Shown: one piece after another, positions 9,811 to 19,764 of the stretch
Layout of the letters: every line of letters starts with the position of its first letter
Numbering within the stretch: the first letter of the stretch is position 1
Assembly (NCBI RefSeq): GCF_003627955.1
Contig: NZ_RBWS01000007.1
Location: 186,001-250,000, forward strand
DNA length: 64,000 nt
Source: Sphingobacterium puteale
GTDB taxonomy: Bacteria > Bacteroidota > Bacteroidia > Sphingobacteriales > Sphingobacteriaceae
Direction of reading: 5' to 3'
Made by a program: the position numbers and the translations under genes
The notes under the pieces: generated by a model
Database searches by the model: none
What the model saw: only the letters and a program-made list of their open reading frames with translations
What the model was told of the DNA's origin: nothing

Positions 9811-11178
9811 TTACTTCATATTCCCATCAAATCCCTCGAATAATGTTCGAAGTTCTTGCGCTATCTCCGGATAATCCATTATGATATTTGTTCTTTCGCT
9901 TGGATCCCATGCAATATTATGTAATTCTTCTACCGCATCATAAGGTTTTCCAGATATCTGATTGACGCCAGCTGGTATACGCCTATATTTCCAATCTCCC
10001 GACCGGACAGCTTCAACATGACCGTAGTTTACCAAAAATATCGGGCGATGTGCTGTTTTTAGATCTTCCGCTTTACCATTTAGTAAGGCATCTATCGACT
10101 GACCGTCGATATTTTTTTCTGGAAGAGGGGCCCCTGTCCATTTTGCTATCGTTGGCAACAGATCCAGATTACTTATTGCTTGTCTAAGCACCTTACCTTC
10201 CTGTGCATATCCTTTTCCGTATACGATGAATGGAACACGAACCCCACCTTCAGTAGTTTCAGCTTTCGACCCTTTAAATACACCGGCTGTGCCTACATGC
10301 CAGTTTTTGGTGGCATGGTCGTCCGACATCCGTGAAGGATAGGCAATCCAGGGACCGTTATCACTTGAGAAAATCAAAATCGTATTCTCCGCCAATCCTT
10401 TTTTCTCTACGGTCTTCCAAAGCTCGGCAAAATTATGGTCTAACTCACGCATGACTGCTCCTAACGGGCCTGCATTCTGCTGATCGGCAGACTTATTGTT
10501 TTTGTTGGCAAAAGCCAATGGAAGATGTGGGTAATTGTGCGCGTAATATAAAAAGAATGGATGATCTTTATCCTGATTTTCTATAAAATCGACTGTTTCT
10601 TTATGGTATAAGGCACTTAAATCCGAATCATCGGGCGATATGACCTCTGGCTTCCTATTTCTAAAAATTTTTATGACTGAATCTGTTTTTACATAAGGGT
10701 CACGATAATCATGGCTATATAACATACCATAAAAAAAATCGAATCCTTGCTTATTGGGATGATGATAAGCTTGTTTATCGCCAAGATGCCACTTACCGAT
10801 CAGACCTGTCCGATAACCTACCTTTTTTAGCAGCTCGGCAATGGTTTCTTCTTCATCAGGTAGTCCGAGATTTGATCCCGGGCCAATTGGCGCCGGTAGA
10901 TTATAACGAGAAGCATATCGTCCGGTTAGCAACGATGCCCGAGAAGGGGTACAAGAGGGGGTTGACACCATAAAGTTTGTTGCCCGCACACCTTTGCTGG
11001 CAATAGAATCCAAAAAAGGGGTTGAAATATTCGGGCTCCCATAGCAGCCGAGGTCACTATACCCTAAATCATCTGTAAGAATCAGAATTATATTGGGCCT
11101 CTTAGTTTGTGCATTAACAGATGTAGCTAAGAGAAGAAACATGGTCATTGCCATGAAAAGTTTGGTATACCGGATCAT
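9811..11178 (-). CDS. Secreted S1-family sulfatase
   Basis: Hydrolyses a sulfate ester; substrate not deducible. About 455 residues from the ATG at 11178, which starts a clean signal peptide (FLLLATSVNAQ); a longer frame to 11304 has no leader features. The metal-binding start PNIILILTDDLGYSDLGCYG and the formylglycine signature SCTPSRASLLTGR with Cys76 are intact, so it needs an anaerobic or FGE-type maturase encoded elsewhere. KWHLG and the SSDNGP metal ligands are also present. Convergent to the GH3 gene and not obviously part of that locus. Confidence 0.92.
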   Translation of the reverse strand: MIRYTKLFMAMTMFLLLATSVNAQTKRPNIILILTDDLGYSDLGCYGSPNISTPFLDSIASKGVRATNFMVSTPSCTPSRASLLTGRYASRYNLPAPIGPGSNLGLPDEEETIAELLKKVGYRTGLIGKWHLGDKQAYHHPNKQGFDFFYGMLYSHDYRDPYVKTDSVIKIFRNRKPEVISPDDSDLSALYHKETVDFIENQDKDHPFFLYYAHNYPHLPLAFANKNNKSADQQNAGPLGAVMRELDHNFAELWKTVEKKGLAENTILIFSSDNGPWIAYPSRMSDDHATKNWHVGTAGVFKGSKAETTEGGVRVPFIVYGKGYAQEGKVLRQAISNLDLLPTIAKWTGAPLPEKNIDGQSIDALLNGKAEDLKTAHRPIFLVNYGHVEAVRSGDWKYRRIPAGVNQISGKPYDAVEELHNIAWDPSERTNIIMDYPEIAQELRTLFEGFDGNMK

Positions 11179-11470
11179 GATAGCATTATTTAATTGGAAA
11201 CATTGTCGCAATATAAGAAAATACGAACAAGTGCCAGCGCCAATCGAAAACTTGTTTCTATTTTGAAGACATTGAGGGAGGCGAGCGCCCCCCCCTAATG
11301 CCAATTTGAGAAAAGATAAGGGAAATTATCTCTCACAAATATAAAAGATATTTCAATATAATCTACCAATTCAATAGACATTATTAAAAACACGGAAAAA
11401 ATTAGATATCCTATGAACAAAAAAACTCCCGCCACGCTAATTATCAGCAATTTAAAAGTTTCTTAGATAT

Positions 11471-12457
11471 TTATTTGAGGGACTGAAGATAGCGTTTAAT
11501 TAGGATTATACCTTCCTCATGAAGTACAGTGGTTCCCTTTTGAGGCATGTGCATCTCACCCAATACCGACATTCGTCCAATAATTTTTGCCTGTTTAAGC
11601 CAGATTCCAGTTTCGTTAATCGGGCTTTCGAATCTAAGATCCAGCATAGTCATATAGGCTGTTCCCATAGGGTTATGGCAATGTGCGCAATTCACCTCCA
11701 GATAGGCTCTCGCCCTGTGCGCAGTAGATTGGCTAAGGTCATCGTAGCTAGGTAGCGAACTTAGTTTTCCCAATAGTTGAATATCTAGTATATCTTTACG
11801 TTTCAAATATTCCAACTGCTGGATTGTATCACGGTACCGAAAGACTACCCGATTTAAATTTCTGATCTTTGGACCTATAGGTAGTATGCGATCTCCCTGG
11901 CGATGACAGGCAATACAATCTTTGCGGGAAGGAATAATATAATTTGTCTGCCTTTTTACGCTTTTACCATCCAAAAATAAAACGGGGACCGCTGCGCTGT
12001 CGGTTAATAAGAAAGCTTCATCTTGAGTCGAATTCCATTGATAGGTCGCGGCATTCCATTGCCCATTTTCGTTGATCAGAAGACGTGTTTCCAACAATAA
12101 CAATTTTGATTTCTGCGGATTGGCGCTTTGCGGGTAGAAAAAAGTTTTGGCGATAATGGTACCATTCGGAAAATTTGGTAATCCATCGTCCGATGCAACT
12201 ATCTTCTTTCCTTTCGGAAGAAAAATAACACGTCTTTTGTCGGCGTAGTCCGTAAACAATGCAGAAGCTAATTCGTAAGAAGTACCTTGGTCGTTGGGAA
12301 CAAGATCAGCTATTTTTCCTTTAAACAATCCATATTCGGATAATTTATCCCGAAATGTGACATTATCCTTCGCAACTTTTCCCCTGTCCTTATTGTTGAG
12401 TACAATAAAAAGTATAGGTATCAGCAAAACACCCATTAAAATTAACGCTTTTTTCAT
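11471..12457 (-). CDS. Diheme c-type cytochrome, SO_2930-like family
   Basis: 328 residues with an N-terminal hydrophobic anchor or signal (about 3-20). Two haem-c attachment motifs are present, CIACH (181-185) and CAHCH (257-261), with the family stretches FPNGTIIAKTFFYP, LLETRLLINENGQW and LPIGPKIRNLN. It is probably a periplasmic electron carrier. It is divergent from cydA with a 249-bp gap, so the two may share a regulatory region. The redox partner is unknown. Confidence 0.78.
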   Translation of the reverse strand: MKKALILMGVLLIPILFIVLNNKDRGKVAKDNVTFRDKLSEYGLFKGKIADLVPNDQGTSYELASALFTDYADKRRVIFLPKGKKIVASDDGLPNFPNGTIIAKTFFYPQSANPQKSKLLLLETRLLINENGQWNAATYQWNSTQDEAFLLTDSAAVPVLFLDGKSVKRQTNYIIPSRKDCIACHRQGDRILPIGPKIRNLNRVVFRYRDTIQQLEYLKRKDILDIQLLGKLSSLPSYDDLSQSTAHRARAYLEVNCAHCHNPMGTAYMTMLDLRFESPINETGIWLKQAKIIGRMSVLGEMHMPQKGTTVLHEEGIILIKRYLQSLK

Positions 12458-12706
12458 GTCTCCGATATTCCTCGTCCTTTTCGCTATTTTCCATTACGTG
12501 GACGAAGATAAGACAAAAAAACAGACTTATTAAACGGCTATTTTATCCGGTCGATCGCTGATCTATTTTCTTGTTTAAATGACAAGGGAACCACGGTTTA
12601 TTTTATTGATAATATTACATTTTGTCAAAAAAATAAAGCGCATTAAGGGGGCGGCACGACAAAAAAATGGTTATATTTAAATGTCATTAACCAAAACTTC
12701 GGATCC

Positions 12707-14050
12707 ATGGAGGACATGATTCTTTATAATCGGCTTCAATTTGCCTTTACAATCACATTCCACTATCTATTTCCCCAATTGACCATGGGATTATCATTGA
12801 TGATTGTATATTTCAAATGGAAATTTCTACAGACTCACAATGAAGATTACAACAATGCTTCAAAATTCTGGATGAAGATCTTTGCGCTCAATTTTACAAT
12901 GGGTGTGGTGACGGGGATTCCAATGGAGTTTCAGTTCGGAACAAATTGGGCAAAATTCTCTGAACTTACCGGTGGAATTATTGGACAGACTTTGGCAATG
13001 GAAGGAATGTTTTCATTTTTTCTAGAATCCTCTTTTTTGGGTATGTTTCTCTTTGGAGAAAAATTACTCGGTCACAAATTTCACTTTCTCGCAGGATTGA
13101 TGGTATTCATTGGCTCCTGGGCCAGTGGCTTTCTGATCATTGCCACGCATTCCTGGATGCAGCACCCTGTGGGTTATGAAATTCTTGAAAACGGGAAGTT
13201 CGTACTGAACAACTTTAGTTCATTGTTTACCAACCCGTGGTTATGGCCGTCTTATCTCCATAATCAAGCGGCATCCTTAGTAACAAGTTCTTTTTTTGTT
13301 GCCTCCATCGGAGCTTTCTATCTCCTAAGCGACAGACATAGCAAATTTGGAAAGATATTCGTTAAAAGTGGCGTTGTCTTTGGCGCCATTTCATCCATTA
13401 TGCTTGCATTCCCAACAGGCGATCTTGCCGCCAAAAATGTGGTTAAATACCAACCTGCTGCATTTGCAGCCATGGAAGGTATCTTTAAAACAGAGAAGGG
13501 CGGATCCGAAATTATCCTGATCGGCCAACCTGATATGGAAAACAAAAAACTTGATAATAAAATTGCTGTTCCAAATGTCTTAAGTTTCCTGACCTACCAA
13601 CGCTGGGATGCTGAAATAAAAGGACTAAACGAGTTCGACGACTCATTACATCCCACGAATGTTCCCGGACTTTATTATAGCTATCATATCATGGTAGGTC
13701 TAGGTACAATATTTATCGGAATAATGGTATTGGGCAGTTTCCTGCTTTGGCGAAATAAATTGTATCAAAGCAAATGGTTGCTGTGGATTATTATGTTTAT
13801 GATTCCTTTTCCTTATATCGCCAATACGGCAGGCTGGTATACATCCGAACTAGGACGACAACCTTGGTTGGTATACAATCTAATGCGTATGGTAGATGGC
13901 GTATCGCCCACGGTATCTTCTGGTAATACGTTATTTACCTTATTGGGATTTGTCGGACTTTATATTCTTTTGGGATTGTTGTTCCTTATGTTAGTATTGA
14001 AAATTATTCGAAAAGGCCCCGAGCCTCATACTCATATCGCTTTAAACTAA
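12707..14050 (+). CDS. cydA: Cytochrome bd quinol oxidase subunit I
   Basis: Membrane subunit carrying haems b558, b595 and d; oxidises quinol and reduces oxygen with high affinity. 447 residues, short-Q-loop type. The N-terminus RLQFAFTITFHYLFPQLTMG supplies the axial His19. Later landmarks are IPMEFQFGTNWAKFS, GSWASGFLIIATHSWMQHPVG, and the C-terminal IANTAGWYTSELGRQPWLVY. It is followed 6 bp later by cydB. No cydX-like short gene is apparent. Confidence 0.96.
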   Translation: MEDMILYNRLQFAFTITFHYLFPQLTMGLSLMIVYFKWKFLQTHNEDYNNASKFWMKIFALNFTMGVVTGIPMEFQFGTNWAKFSELTGGIIGQTLAMEGMFSFFLESSFLGMFLFGEKLLGHKFHFLAGLMVFIGSWASGFLIIATHSWMQHPVGYEILENGKFVLNNFSSLFTNPWLWPSYLHNQAASLVTSSFFVASIGAFYLLSDRHSKFGKIFVKSGVVFGAISSIMLAFPTGDLAAKNVVKYQPAAFAAMEGIFKTEKGGSEIILIGQPDMENKKLDNKIAVPNVLSFLTYQRWDAEIKGLNEFDDSLHPTNVPGLYYSYHIMVGLGTIFIGIMVLGSFLLWRNKLYQSKWLLWIIMFMIPFPYIANTAGWYTSELGRQPWLVYNLMRMVDGVSPTVSSGNTLFTLLGFVGLYILLGLLFLMLVLKIIRKGPEPHTHIALN

Positions 14051-14055
14051 TTGTC

Positions 14056-15132
14056 ATGGAAATATTCTGGTTTGTTGTATTAACTTTCATGTTGGGTATC
14101 TATGTCGTCCTCGACGGTTATGATTTTGGAGCAGGAATTGTACATTTATTTTTTGCAAAGACCGAACAGGAGAAGAAGGCTGTAACAAATGCAATCGGTC
14201 CATTTTGGGATGCCAATGAAGTTTGGCTGATCGCATCTGGTGGAGTTTTATTTTTTGCTTTTCCCACACTTTATGCGTCATCTTTCAGCGGATTCTACCT
14301 CCCGCTTATGCTGGTATTATGGTTACTGATCTTTAGGGCAATAAGCCTTGAACTGAGAGGCCAAGTGCACCATAGGCTTTGGGAAGCCTTATGGGACAAA
14401 GCTTTTGGTCTGGCGAGCCTACTTCTTGCACTTTTTTTTGGAGCCGCTTTAGGCAATGTGGTCCGCGGTGTTAACCTCGGTATGGTCGAAAATGGCGTAT
14501 CTACTCAGGAACCGCATTATTTCTTCTTAGCACTCTGGAATCCCACTTTTGATCCTCTGGCCGAGCATCAAGGCATTATTGACTGGTTTACAGTGATATT
14601 AGGTTTAGTGGCAGTCGTCACCCTGACTATCCATGGTGCGGGATGGGTCATATTAAAAACATCCAGTACTTTAAATAATCGGCTTAAAAATATCATATTT
14701 AAACTGAATTTCGTATTACTTGTATTGGTCATACTATCTGCTTATGTCTGGCATTATGTAAAACCAATCTCCTTAAATAATCTACAAAATCATTATTGGC
14801 TATGGATATTCCCGTTGATTGCAACGGTTGGCCTGCTGGGACAATTTTGGATCAGGACGTTCAAAAAAGATGGTACAGGTTTTATGTTCTCTTCCCTATT
14901 TATACTGGGAAGCTTTGCGACAACAGTGGCTTCTATGTTTCCGACCTTATTACCGTCAACCAATGAGGTAAACCCCTCGCTTACCATCCAAAATGCCGCA
15001 GCACATGAATATGGCCTATCCGTAGGTTTGGGATGGTTTATTTTTGCAGCAATTTTGGTCGTCGCTTATTTTATTATTCAATTTAGGGTCTTTAAAGGAA
15101 AACTGGATGATGTTGGCTATGGTGAACATTAA
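14056..15132 (+). CDS. cydB: Cytochrome bd quinol oxidase subunit II
   Basis: 358 residues, about eight to nine membrane spans, partner of CydA. Family landmarks: VVLDGYDFGAG near residue 18, GPFWDANEVWLIASGG, FFGAALGNVVRGV, and TIHGAGWVILKT. It starts 5 bp after cydA, so the two are cotranscribed. It converges with a response-regulator gene ending 17 bp away, with no hairpin seen between them. Confidence 0.96.
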   Translation: MEIFWFVVLTFMLGIYVVLDGYDFGAGIVHLFFAKTEQEKKAVTNAIGPFWDANEVWLIASGGVLFFAFPTLYASSFSGFYLPLMLVLWLLIFRAISLELRGQVHHRLWEALWDKAFGLASLLLALFFGAALGNVVRGVNLGMVENGVSTQEPHYFFLALWNPTFDPLAEHQGIIDWFTVILGLVAVVTLTIHGAGWVILKTSSTLNNRLKNIIFKLNFVLLVLVILSAYVWHYVKPISLNNLQNHYWLWIFPLIATVGLLGQFWIRTFKKDGTGFMFSSLFILGSFATTVASMFPTLLPSTNEVNPSLTIQNAAAHEYGLSVGLGWFIFAAILVVAYFIIQFRVFKGKLDDVGYGEH

Positions 15133-15149
15133 AACAATTATATGACATC

Positions 15150-15773
15150 TTAAAGACCTAATAATTTGTGCTTTAAGGCAAGTTGTACCAATTCGACCAT
15201 ATTTTTCACCTTAAACTTTGTCAAGAGATTACGTCGATGTGTTTCTACCGTAACAGGACTTAAAAACAGCTTCTCCGCAATCTGATTACTGGTATGACCA
15301 TTGGATATCATAATTAAAATCTCTTTTTCCCTTCGTGTTAAATGTGGAAGATCTTCCATGGAAGTGACAGCTCCAGCATAAAGATCCTTTGCTTTATCAC
15401 AGAGCGCTTCTTTTCCATTTAATCCAAGCTTTACACAACGAAGGAACTCTCCGTTGGACACATCTTTTAATATGTAACCATTTCCCCCATTTTGCATGAA
15501 CTGAAAAATAAGATTACGATCTGCCAGATTACTCAGTGCAATAACCGGAATCATAGGAAACAACTTTTTAACCTGCAAACAGACGTCCAATCCGCTGGTA
15601 TTCACAAGCTGCATATCCATAAGCACCAAATCTACTCTTGTACAATCCAAAAATTCGATCAATGATACTTCCTCCAGAAATGAATATACTTTATACCCGT
15701 TTTGGTTATTGAGAAAAGACGTTACGCCTTCCAATAATAAAGGATGGTCATCTAATATGGCAATAATTTTCAT
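15150..15773 (-). CDS. NarL/FixJ-family response regulator
   Basis: 207 residues: receiver domain with acidic pocket Asp8/Asp9 and phospho-acceptor Asp53 (LVLMDMQL), then a LuxR-type HTH (LTRREKEILIMISNGHTSNQ, about 143-200). It lies 14 bp downstream of the histidine-kinase gene on the same strand, so they form a cognate pair. The targets are unknown; the adjacent cydAB is convergent and not evidently controlled. Confidence 0.94.
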   Translation of the reverse strand: MKIIAILDDHPLLLEGVTSFLNNQNGYKVYSFLEEVSLIEFLDCTRVDLVLMDMQLVNTSGLDVCLQVKKLFPMIPVIALSNLADRNLIFQFMQNGGNGYILKDVSNGEFLRCVKLGLNGKEALCDKAKDLYAGAVTSMEDLPHLTRREKEILIMISNGHTSNQIAEKLFLSPVTVETHRRNLLTKFKVKNMVELVQLALKHKLLGL

Positions 15774-15787
15774 ACATTAGTTTTTAA

Positions 15788-17755
15788 CTAAACACTTACT
15801 CCTATTTCAATCTGCGTACCCGATCCAAGTTTGCTCTGCATATCAATAGATCCATTGATCCACTTGATTCTGTTGACCATATTATTTAATCCCATTCCAT
15901 AATTTGCCGCGGAAGAATCAAACCCTTTTCCATTGTCTTCTATCAAAACCTGCAATATTCCCTGTGATTTACTTACCTGAACAATAATAAGATCTGCATC
16001 CGCATATTTCAATGCGTTTGAGATCGCTTCCTGGACAATCCGATAGATTGCCAACCCTTTTTGAAAGTCCAGACGTACTTCGTCCTCATAATTTTCAAAT
16101 TGGATCTGAACCTTATTATTTCTCATCGAAAGACATAATTGCTCCAATGCTGCTATCAGACCAAATTGCCGTAATGACTCGGGCATCAGATTATGCGATA
16201 TCCGTCGAACTTCACCCAAAATATCGTTCAGTTTGTGCGGTAATTCCTTCGTCAAATCGAATTCGCCTGCCTGCTCTCCAGCGATCTTAAACTTTAATCC
16301 TGTCAACATTCCGCCAATACTATCGTGCAGATCCTGTGCGATACGCTGCCGTTCCTGCTCTTCAGCTTTGAGCATGGACTCGGAAATTTGTAACTGCTTT
16401 TCCTTTGCCAATTTCTCTAAAGCAATCTCATGATTCATCTGGATCTGTCCATTCAGTTTCCGTTGTTTTCTATAGGAAAAGGTGACAAATAAAACAATGA
16501 TTAAAAGTAAAATAGCAATACCTAAAACAAGAAAGATCTTTAATTGATTGCGATCTTTTTCTGCACGTAGGTTTAAAATCAATTTTTCTTTTTCTATACT
16601 TTTGTATTTAGTCTCCATTTCGTTCATCTTCTCCAAAAGCTGGACCTTCTGAATACTATCGGCGAGCTTACCCGCCACATTGGACATCTTTAGTGCCTCT
16701 TTGTAATCCCCCATCAATTCATTCACAGCAGCCAATTGGCTATAAACAATTTTACTGTTGGAAAGATCGCGTGTCAGCAAACCATTTTTTATGATCTCCT
16801 CCAGTGGTAATTTGGCTTCAGCATATTTTTTTTGCATCAAGTAGACATTAAACTTTCTAAACAGCATCATCTGGTAGAATTTCCAATTGTTCATTTTCTT
16901 CGACCAGCCCAAACCCATATCCAGCATACGTAACGCTTCATCTGTCAGTTGTTTTGTTGTAAAATAGAGCGCTTCATTATAATAATAATTGGGTAGCTGA
17001 GAAGAATTTGGATTTTTAGCTAAAAGGAATTTAGCTTTGTCCAATAGTAGTCTAGCCTCTTTTGATTTTACCTGATAACAATAGGTACTGACAGCATTTA
17101 GATAAGCTACCAATAGCGCAGTGCTTGCTGGTTGTTGTTCAAGCTGTTTAATCGCCAGCTGATGATATTCATCGGCTTTTGCCAATTGATTGGATGACAT
17201 AAAGGTCATACCGATCATGGTATTTATTGCACCTTCCATGAGCGGGTCCTGTGCTTTGGCATAGGGCATACATTTACTATTGAGTATATCCAAAAAATCA
17301 GCAAATCCTTTTTTTGGAAATCGAATTAGGCCCAGATTATACCAGGCTTTAGCTAAGAGTTCCTGCTGAAAAGGCTGCTTAGCATTTGCCAGGATATCCA
17401 CACATTTTTGAGCTTCGCCCCCCGCACGCTTACTATCTAAAAATTGGCCGTAGAAGAAGCTTTTGTAAAGTGCCGCCATGGCCTGAAGGCTTCTAAATGG
17501 TTTGGCCATTCGCTCCCCCTGCCGCATATTTTCCCAGAATTTCAATGTATCACGAAACCTGTAGTAATCTGCCAAATAGAAGTACTGTAGCGTTTTTACG
17601 CTGTCATCTGAAGTTGATTTCAATAACATTTCCGCATCGGTTCGATATTTCTCTTCATTTAAAGGCAGAAAACCTTGTGCATTCGTCGTCTGTACAGCAA
17701 AATGCATTGCACAACATACAATTAACTTTAACAAAACCCGACATTGTAATCCCAT
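15788..17755 (-). CDS. TPR-containing sensor histidine kinase (HisKA_3 type)
   Basis: 655 residues: signal peptide (to about 26), periplasmic TPR-like helical repeats (about 35-370), a coiled coil, one membrane span (about 406-426), a second coil, a HisKA_3 dimerisation helix with phospho-acceptor His477 (RIAQDLHDSIGGMLTGLKFK) and a HATPase_c domain (EAISNALKYADA, EDNGKGFD, GMGLNNMVNRI). This layout is common in Bacteroidota NarL-type systems. It pairs with the response regulator 14 bp downstream. The stimulus is unknown. Confidence 0.93.
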   Translation of the reverse strand: MGLQCRVLLKLIVCCAMHFAVQTTNAQGFLPLNEEKYRTDAEMLLKSTSDDSVKTLQYFYLADYYRFRDTLKFWENMRQGERMAKPFRSLQAMAALYKSFFYGQFLDSKRAGGEAQKCVDILANAKQPFQQELLAKAWYNLGLIRFPKKGFADFLDILNSKCMPYAKAQDPLMEGAINTMIGMTFMSSNQLAKADEYHQLAIKQLEQQPASTALLVAYLNAVSTYCYQVKSKEARLLLDKAKFLLAKNPNSSQLPNYYYNEALYFTTKQLTDEALRMLDMGLGWSKKMNNWKFYQMMLFRKFNVYLMQKKYAEAKLPLEEIIKNGLLTRDLSNSKIVYSQLAAVNELMGDYKEALKMSNVAGKLADSIQKVQLLEKMNEMETKYKSIEKEKLILNLRAEKDRNQLKIFLVLGIAILLLIIVLFVTFSYRKQRKLNGQIQMNHEIALEKLAKEKQLQISESMLKAEEQERQRIAQDLHDSIGGMLTGLKFKIAGEQAGEFDLTKELPHKLNDILGEVRRISHNLMPESLRQFGLIAALEQLCLSMRNNKVQIQFENYEDEVRLDFQKGLAIYRIVQEAISNALKYADADLIIVQVSKSQGILQVLIEDNGKGFDSSAANYGMGLNNMVNRIKWINGSIDMQSKLGSGTQIEIGVSV

Positions 17756-17897
17756 CTAATCAGATACCTTATAGAATATGAAACGATAAAAACAGTTTAT
17801 TGCATTTTTTTGAGATGCGCCTCGTTAAATGTGTGATTCCCGAAAATTCGGCGGACACGAACTCTTCGGCACATGGTTCTTCAAAACTAAGCAATTT

Positions 17898-17940
17898 TAA
17901 AAACATATAAAGCACCTCAATGGAGATCGAGGTGCTTTAT
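17898..17940 (-). terminator. Terminator downstream of the FMN-reductase gene
   Basis: Stem ATAAAGCACCTC (17907-17918) / GAGGTGCTTTAT (17929-17940) with a 10-nt loop; on the minus strand it is followed within a few bases by ATGTTTTTAAAA. It ends the 19731-17992 minus-strand gene series. Confidence 0.65.
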
Positions 17941-17991
17941 TATTACTGATGCAGCAATAATTTTTAAACTGCTTTTAGGAAAATACTATTT

Positions 17992-18564
17992 TCAGGAACG
18001 TCCCAACAGTGTTTCAAATACTGCTGCTCGTGTGGTTGCGATATTGATCAACAGGTCCAATTTACGTTTATAATCCGACGAGATCTCCTTAGAGCCTGTG
18101 TTTTCAAATAGTTCCCTTTTAACAATAGGTACACTAAAAGGTAAAGTCCATGCCCGTAATGATTTTGCTATTGCATCCATAGCGTTGATCCCTTGTAAAG
18201 CCTGTACACCATCCGCCCAACAAACCAGTCCTATATTTTTATCGGTGAGATATGCCGGACTGTTCTTTGCGCTTATCTCCAGCCAATCCAAACAGTTTTT
18301 CATTACCCCCGGCACACTTCCGTGATATAAAGGAGATAACCAAAAATGCACGTCTGCCTCCAGAAAGAGATTGTTCATGATCTTTACACTATTGGGTATC
18401 CTGCTGAGGCTTGTATCAAATAGTGGTATCCCACTATCCGCAAGGTTAAAAACACTATGCTCAACACCAAGCTGATTCAATCGTTCAGCGAAATAATTAG
18501 ACAAGACTCCGGAAGTAGATTCTTGTCTCCGCTCCAAGGCGCCATTAAATATTAATGCTTTCAT
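17992..18564 (-). CDS. NADPH-dependent FMN reductase-like flavoprotein
   Basis: 190 residues with a flavodoxin-like fold. The N-terminal strand and phosphate-binding region (ALIFNGALERRQESTSGVLSNY) and the flavin-loop motif WLSPLYHGSVPGVMKNCLDWLE match the FMN_red family. It probably reduces flavins, quinones or azo compounds in the cytoplasm. It starts 6 bp after the DUF2480 gene, so the two are very likely cotranscribed, with superoxide dismutase just upstream. Confidence 0.85.
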   Translation of the reverse strand: MKALIFNGALERRQESTSGVLSNYFAERLNQLGVEHSVFNLADSGIPLFDTSLSRIPNSVKIMNNLFLEADVHFWLSPLYHGSVPGVMKNCLDWLEISAKNSPAYLTDKNIGLVCWADGVQALQGINAMDAIAKSLRAWTLPFSVPIVKRELFENTGSKEISSDYKRKLDLLINIATTRAAVFETLLGRS

Positions 18565-18570
18565 TGTTTC

Positions 18571-19062
18571 TTATGCTCTTTTAAAAATAACTTTTGGCAT
18601 CCCGACCTCTCCGTACATCAATGTTGTAACAATCGGAATTAAGCGTGCAGCAGCTAACATATAAAGTGATTCTGGCATATTTGGCCTTGCCCTCACAACC
18701 ACTTTTTGATCCTGATAATGAGACAAATCTGCCCGCTTCAAATTCTGGGTCCATAATTCCAGTTCCAATGCGCCCACACTTTTAAAATCGTAATAAGCCA
18801 CATCAGTATGGAATTTATCGGCTAAAGCCATATAGATCCAGGGGGGGATGATGGCATCAACAGAACAAGTAAAAGCAACGGCTTTGCCTATAAAGGGTGT
18901 CAATTCCAATGCAGCAAGAGCCGCTTTAAACTCCTTTTCTTTGACGATTATTTCTTGGAAAAACAGTGTCTTGATGTCAAATTCTATAATTTCAAGTGTG
19001 GTTTTGAAATCAATGAGATCGAGCGCCATTATACCCGAATTTTCAACCTTATTTACAAACAT
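18571..19062 (-). CDS. DUF2480 family protein
   Basis: 163 residues matching the Bacteroidota-specific DUF2480 family: N-terminal VNKVENSGIMALDLIDF, central AFTCSVDAIIPPWIYMALA, C-terminal TTLMYGEVGMPKVIFKR. Function unknown. It lies between a superoxide dismutase (45 bp upstream) and an FMN reductase (6 bp downstream), which hints at a role in redox stress, but in other genomes DUF2480 often sits beside Fe-S assembly genes; the SufR-like regulator nearby is compatible with that. Confidence 0.85.
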   Translation of the reverse strand: MFVNKVENSGIMALDLIDFKTTLEIIEFDIKTLFFQEIIVKEKEFKAALAALELTPFIGKAVAFTCSVDAIIPPWIYMALADKFHTDVAYYDFKSVGALELELWTQNLKRADLSHYQDQKVVVRARPNMPESLYMLAAARLIPIVTTLMYGEVGMPKVIFKRA

Positions 19063-19107
19063 ATCTTTATGTAATTATCATCCCGGTTTGATGGAAATTT
19101 AAACCGA

Positions 19108-19731
19108 TTAAATTAATTTACCGATGGTCTCTTCGTATTTTTTTTCGACTACAGACCAATCCAGGATAGACCAAAAAGCATCTAAATAATCCGCTCTTTT
19201 ATTCTGATATTTCAAATAATAAGCATGTTCCCACACGTCAACACCTAAAATAGGTACTCCTCTACTCATCAATTGGGTGTCCATTAAGGGATTGTCTTGA
19301 TTAGGTGTGGCAACGACGTCCAATGCACCATTGTACTTCACATAGAGCCAGGACCATCCAGAGCCAAATTGTCCAAGCCCTGCATTTTTTATCTTTATTT
19401 TCAACTCATCCAAAGAACCAAAAGTCGCTTCTATTTCTTTGGCCAGTCTTCCAGTGGGTACGATTTTTGGGACTGGAGATAAGATTTCCCAGAACAAAGA
19501 ATGATTGTAATGACCGCCAGCGTTGTTCCGAATCGCAGGACCATACTGGCTTACCTGTGCCAAAAGGCCTTCTAATTCAACATTTTCCGTCGTTGTATCC
19601 AGTGCTTTATTTAGGTTATCAACATAAGCTTGATGGTGTCTCTGGTGATGGATAGTCATTGTTTCCTGATCAAAATAAGGTTCAAGCGCTCCATAAGGAT
19701 AAGGTAAATCTGGTAATTGAAATTTGTTCAT
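19108..19731 (-). CDS. sodA: Superoxide dismutase, Mn/Fe family
   Basis: Converts superoxide to peroxide and oxygen. 207 residues from the ATG at 19731, which fits the family start FQLPDLPYPYGALEPYFD; a longer frame to 19821 runs through the promoter and operator and is rejected. Metal ligands are seen in TIHHQRHHQAYV, GHYNHSLFW and DVWEHAYYLKY. The sequence ATPNQDNPL has the Gln typical of Mn-type enzymes. There is no export signal, so it is cytoplasmic. Its promoter carries a perfect inverted repeat (see 19765-19819) next to a divergent SufR-like regulator. Confidence 0.95.
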   Translation of the reverse strand: MNKFQLPDLPYPYGALEPYFDQETMTIHHQRHHQAYVDNLNKALDTTTENVELEGLLAQVSQYGPAIRNNAGGHYNHSLFWEILSPVPKIVPTGRLAKEIEATFGSLDELKIKIKNAGLGQFGSGWSWLYVKYNGALDVVATPNQDNPLMDTQLMSRGVPILGVDVWEHAYYLKYQNKRADYLDAFWSILDWSVVEKKYEETIGKLI

Positions 19732-19764
19732 GATATTTTGAATTTTATTGTTTTTATAATAAGT

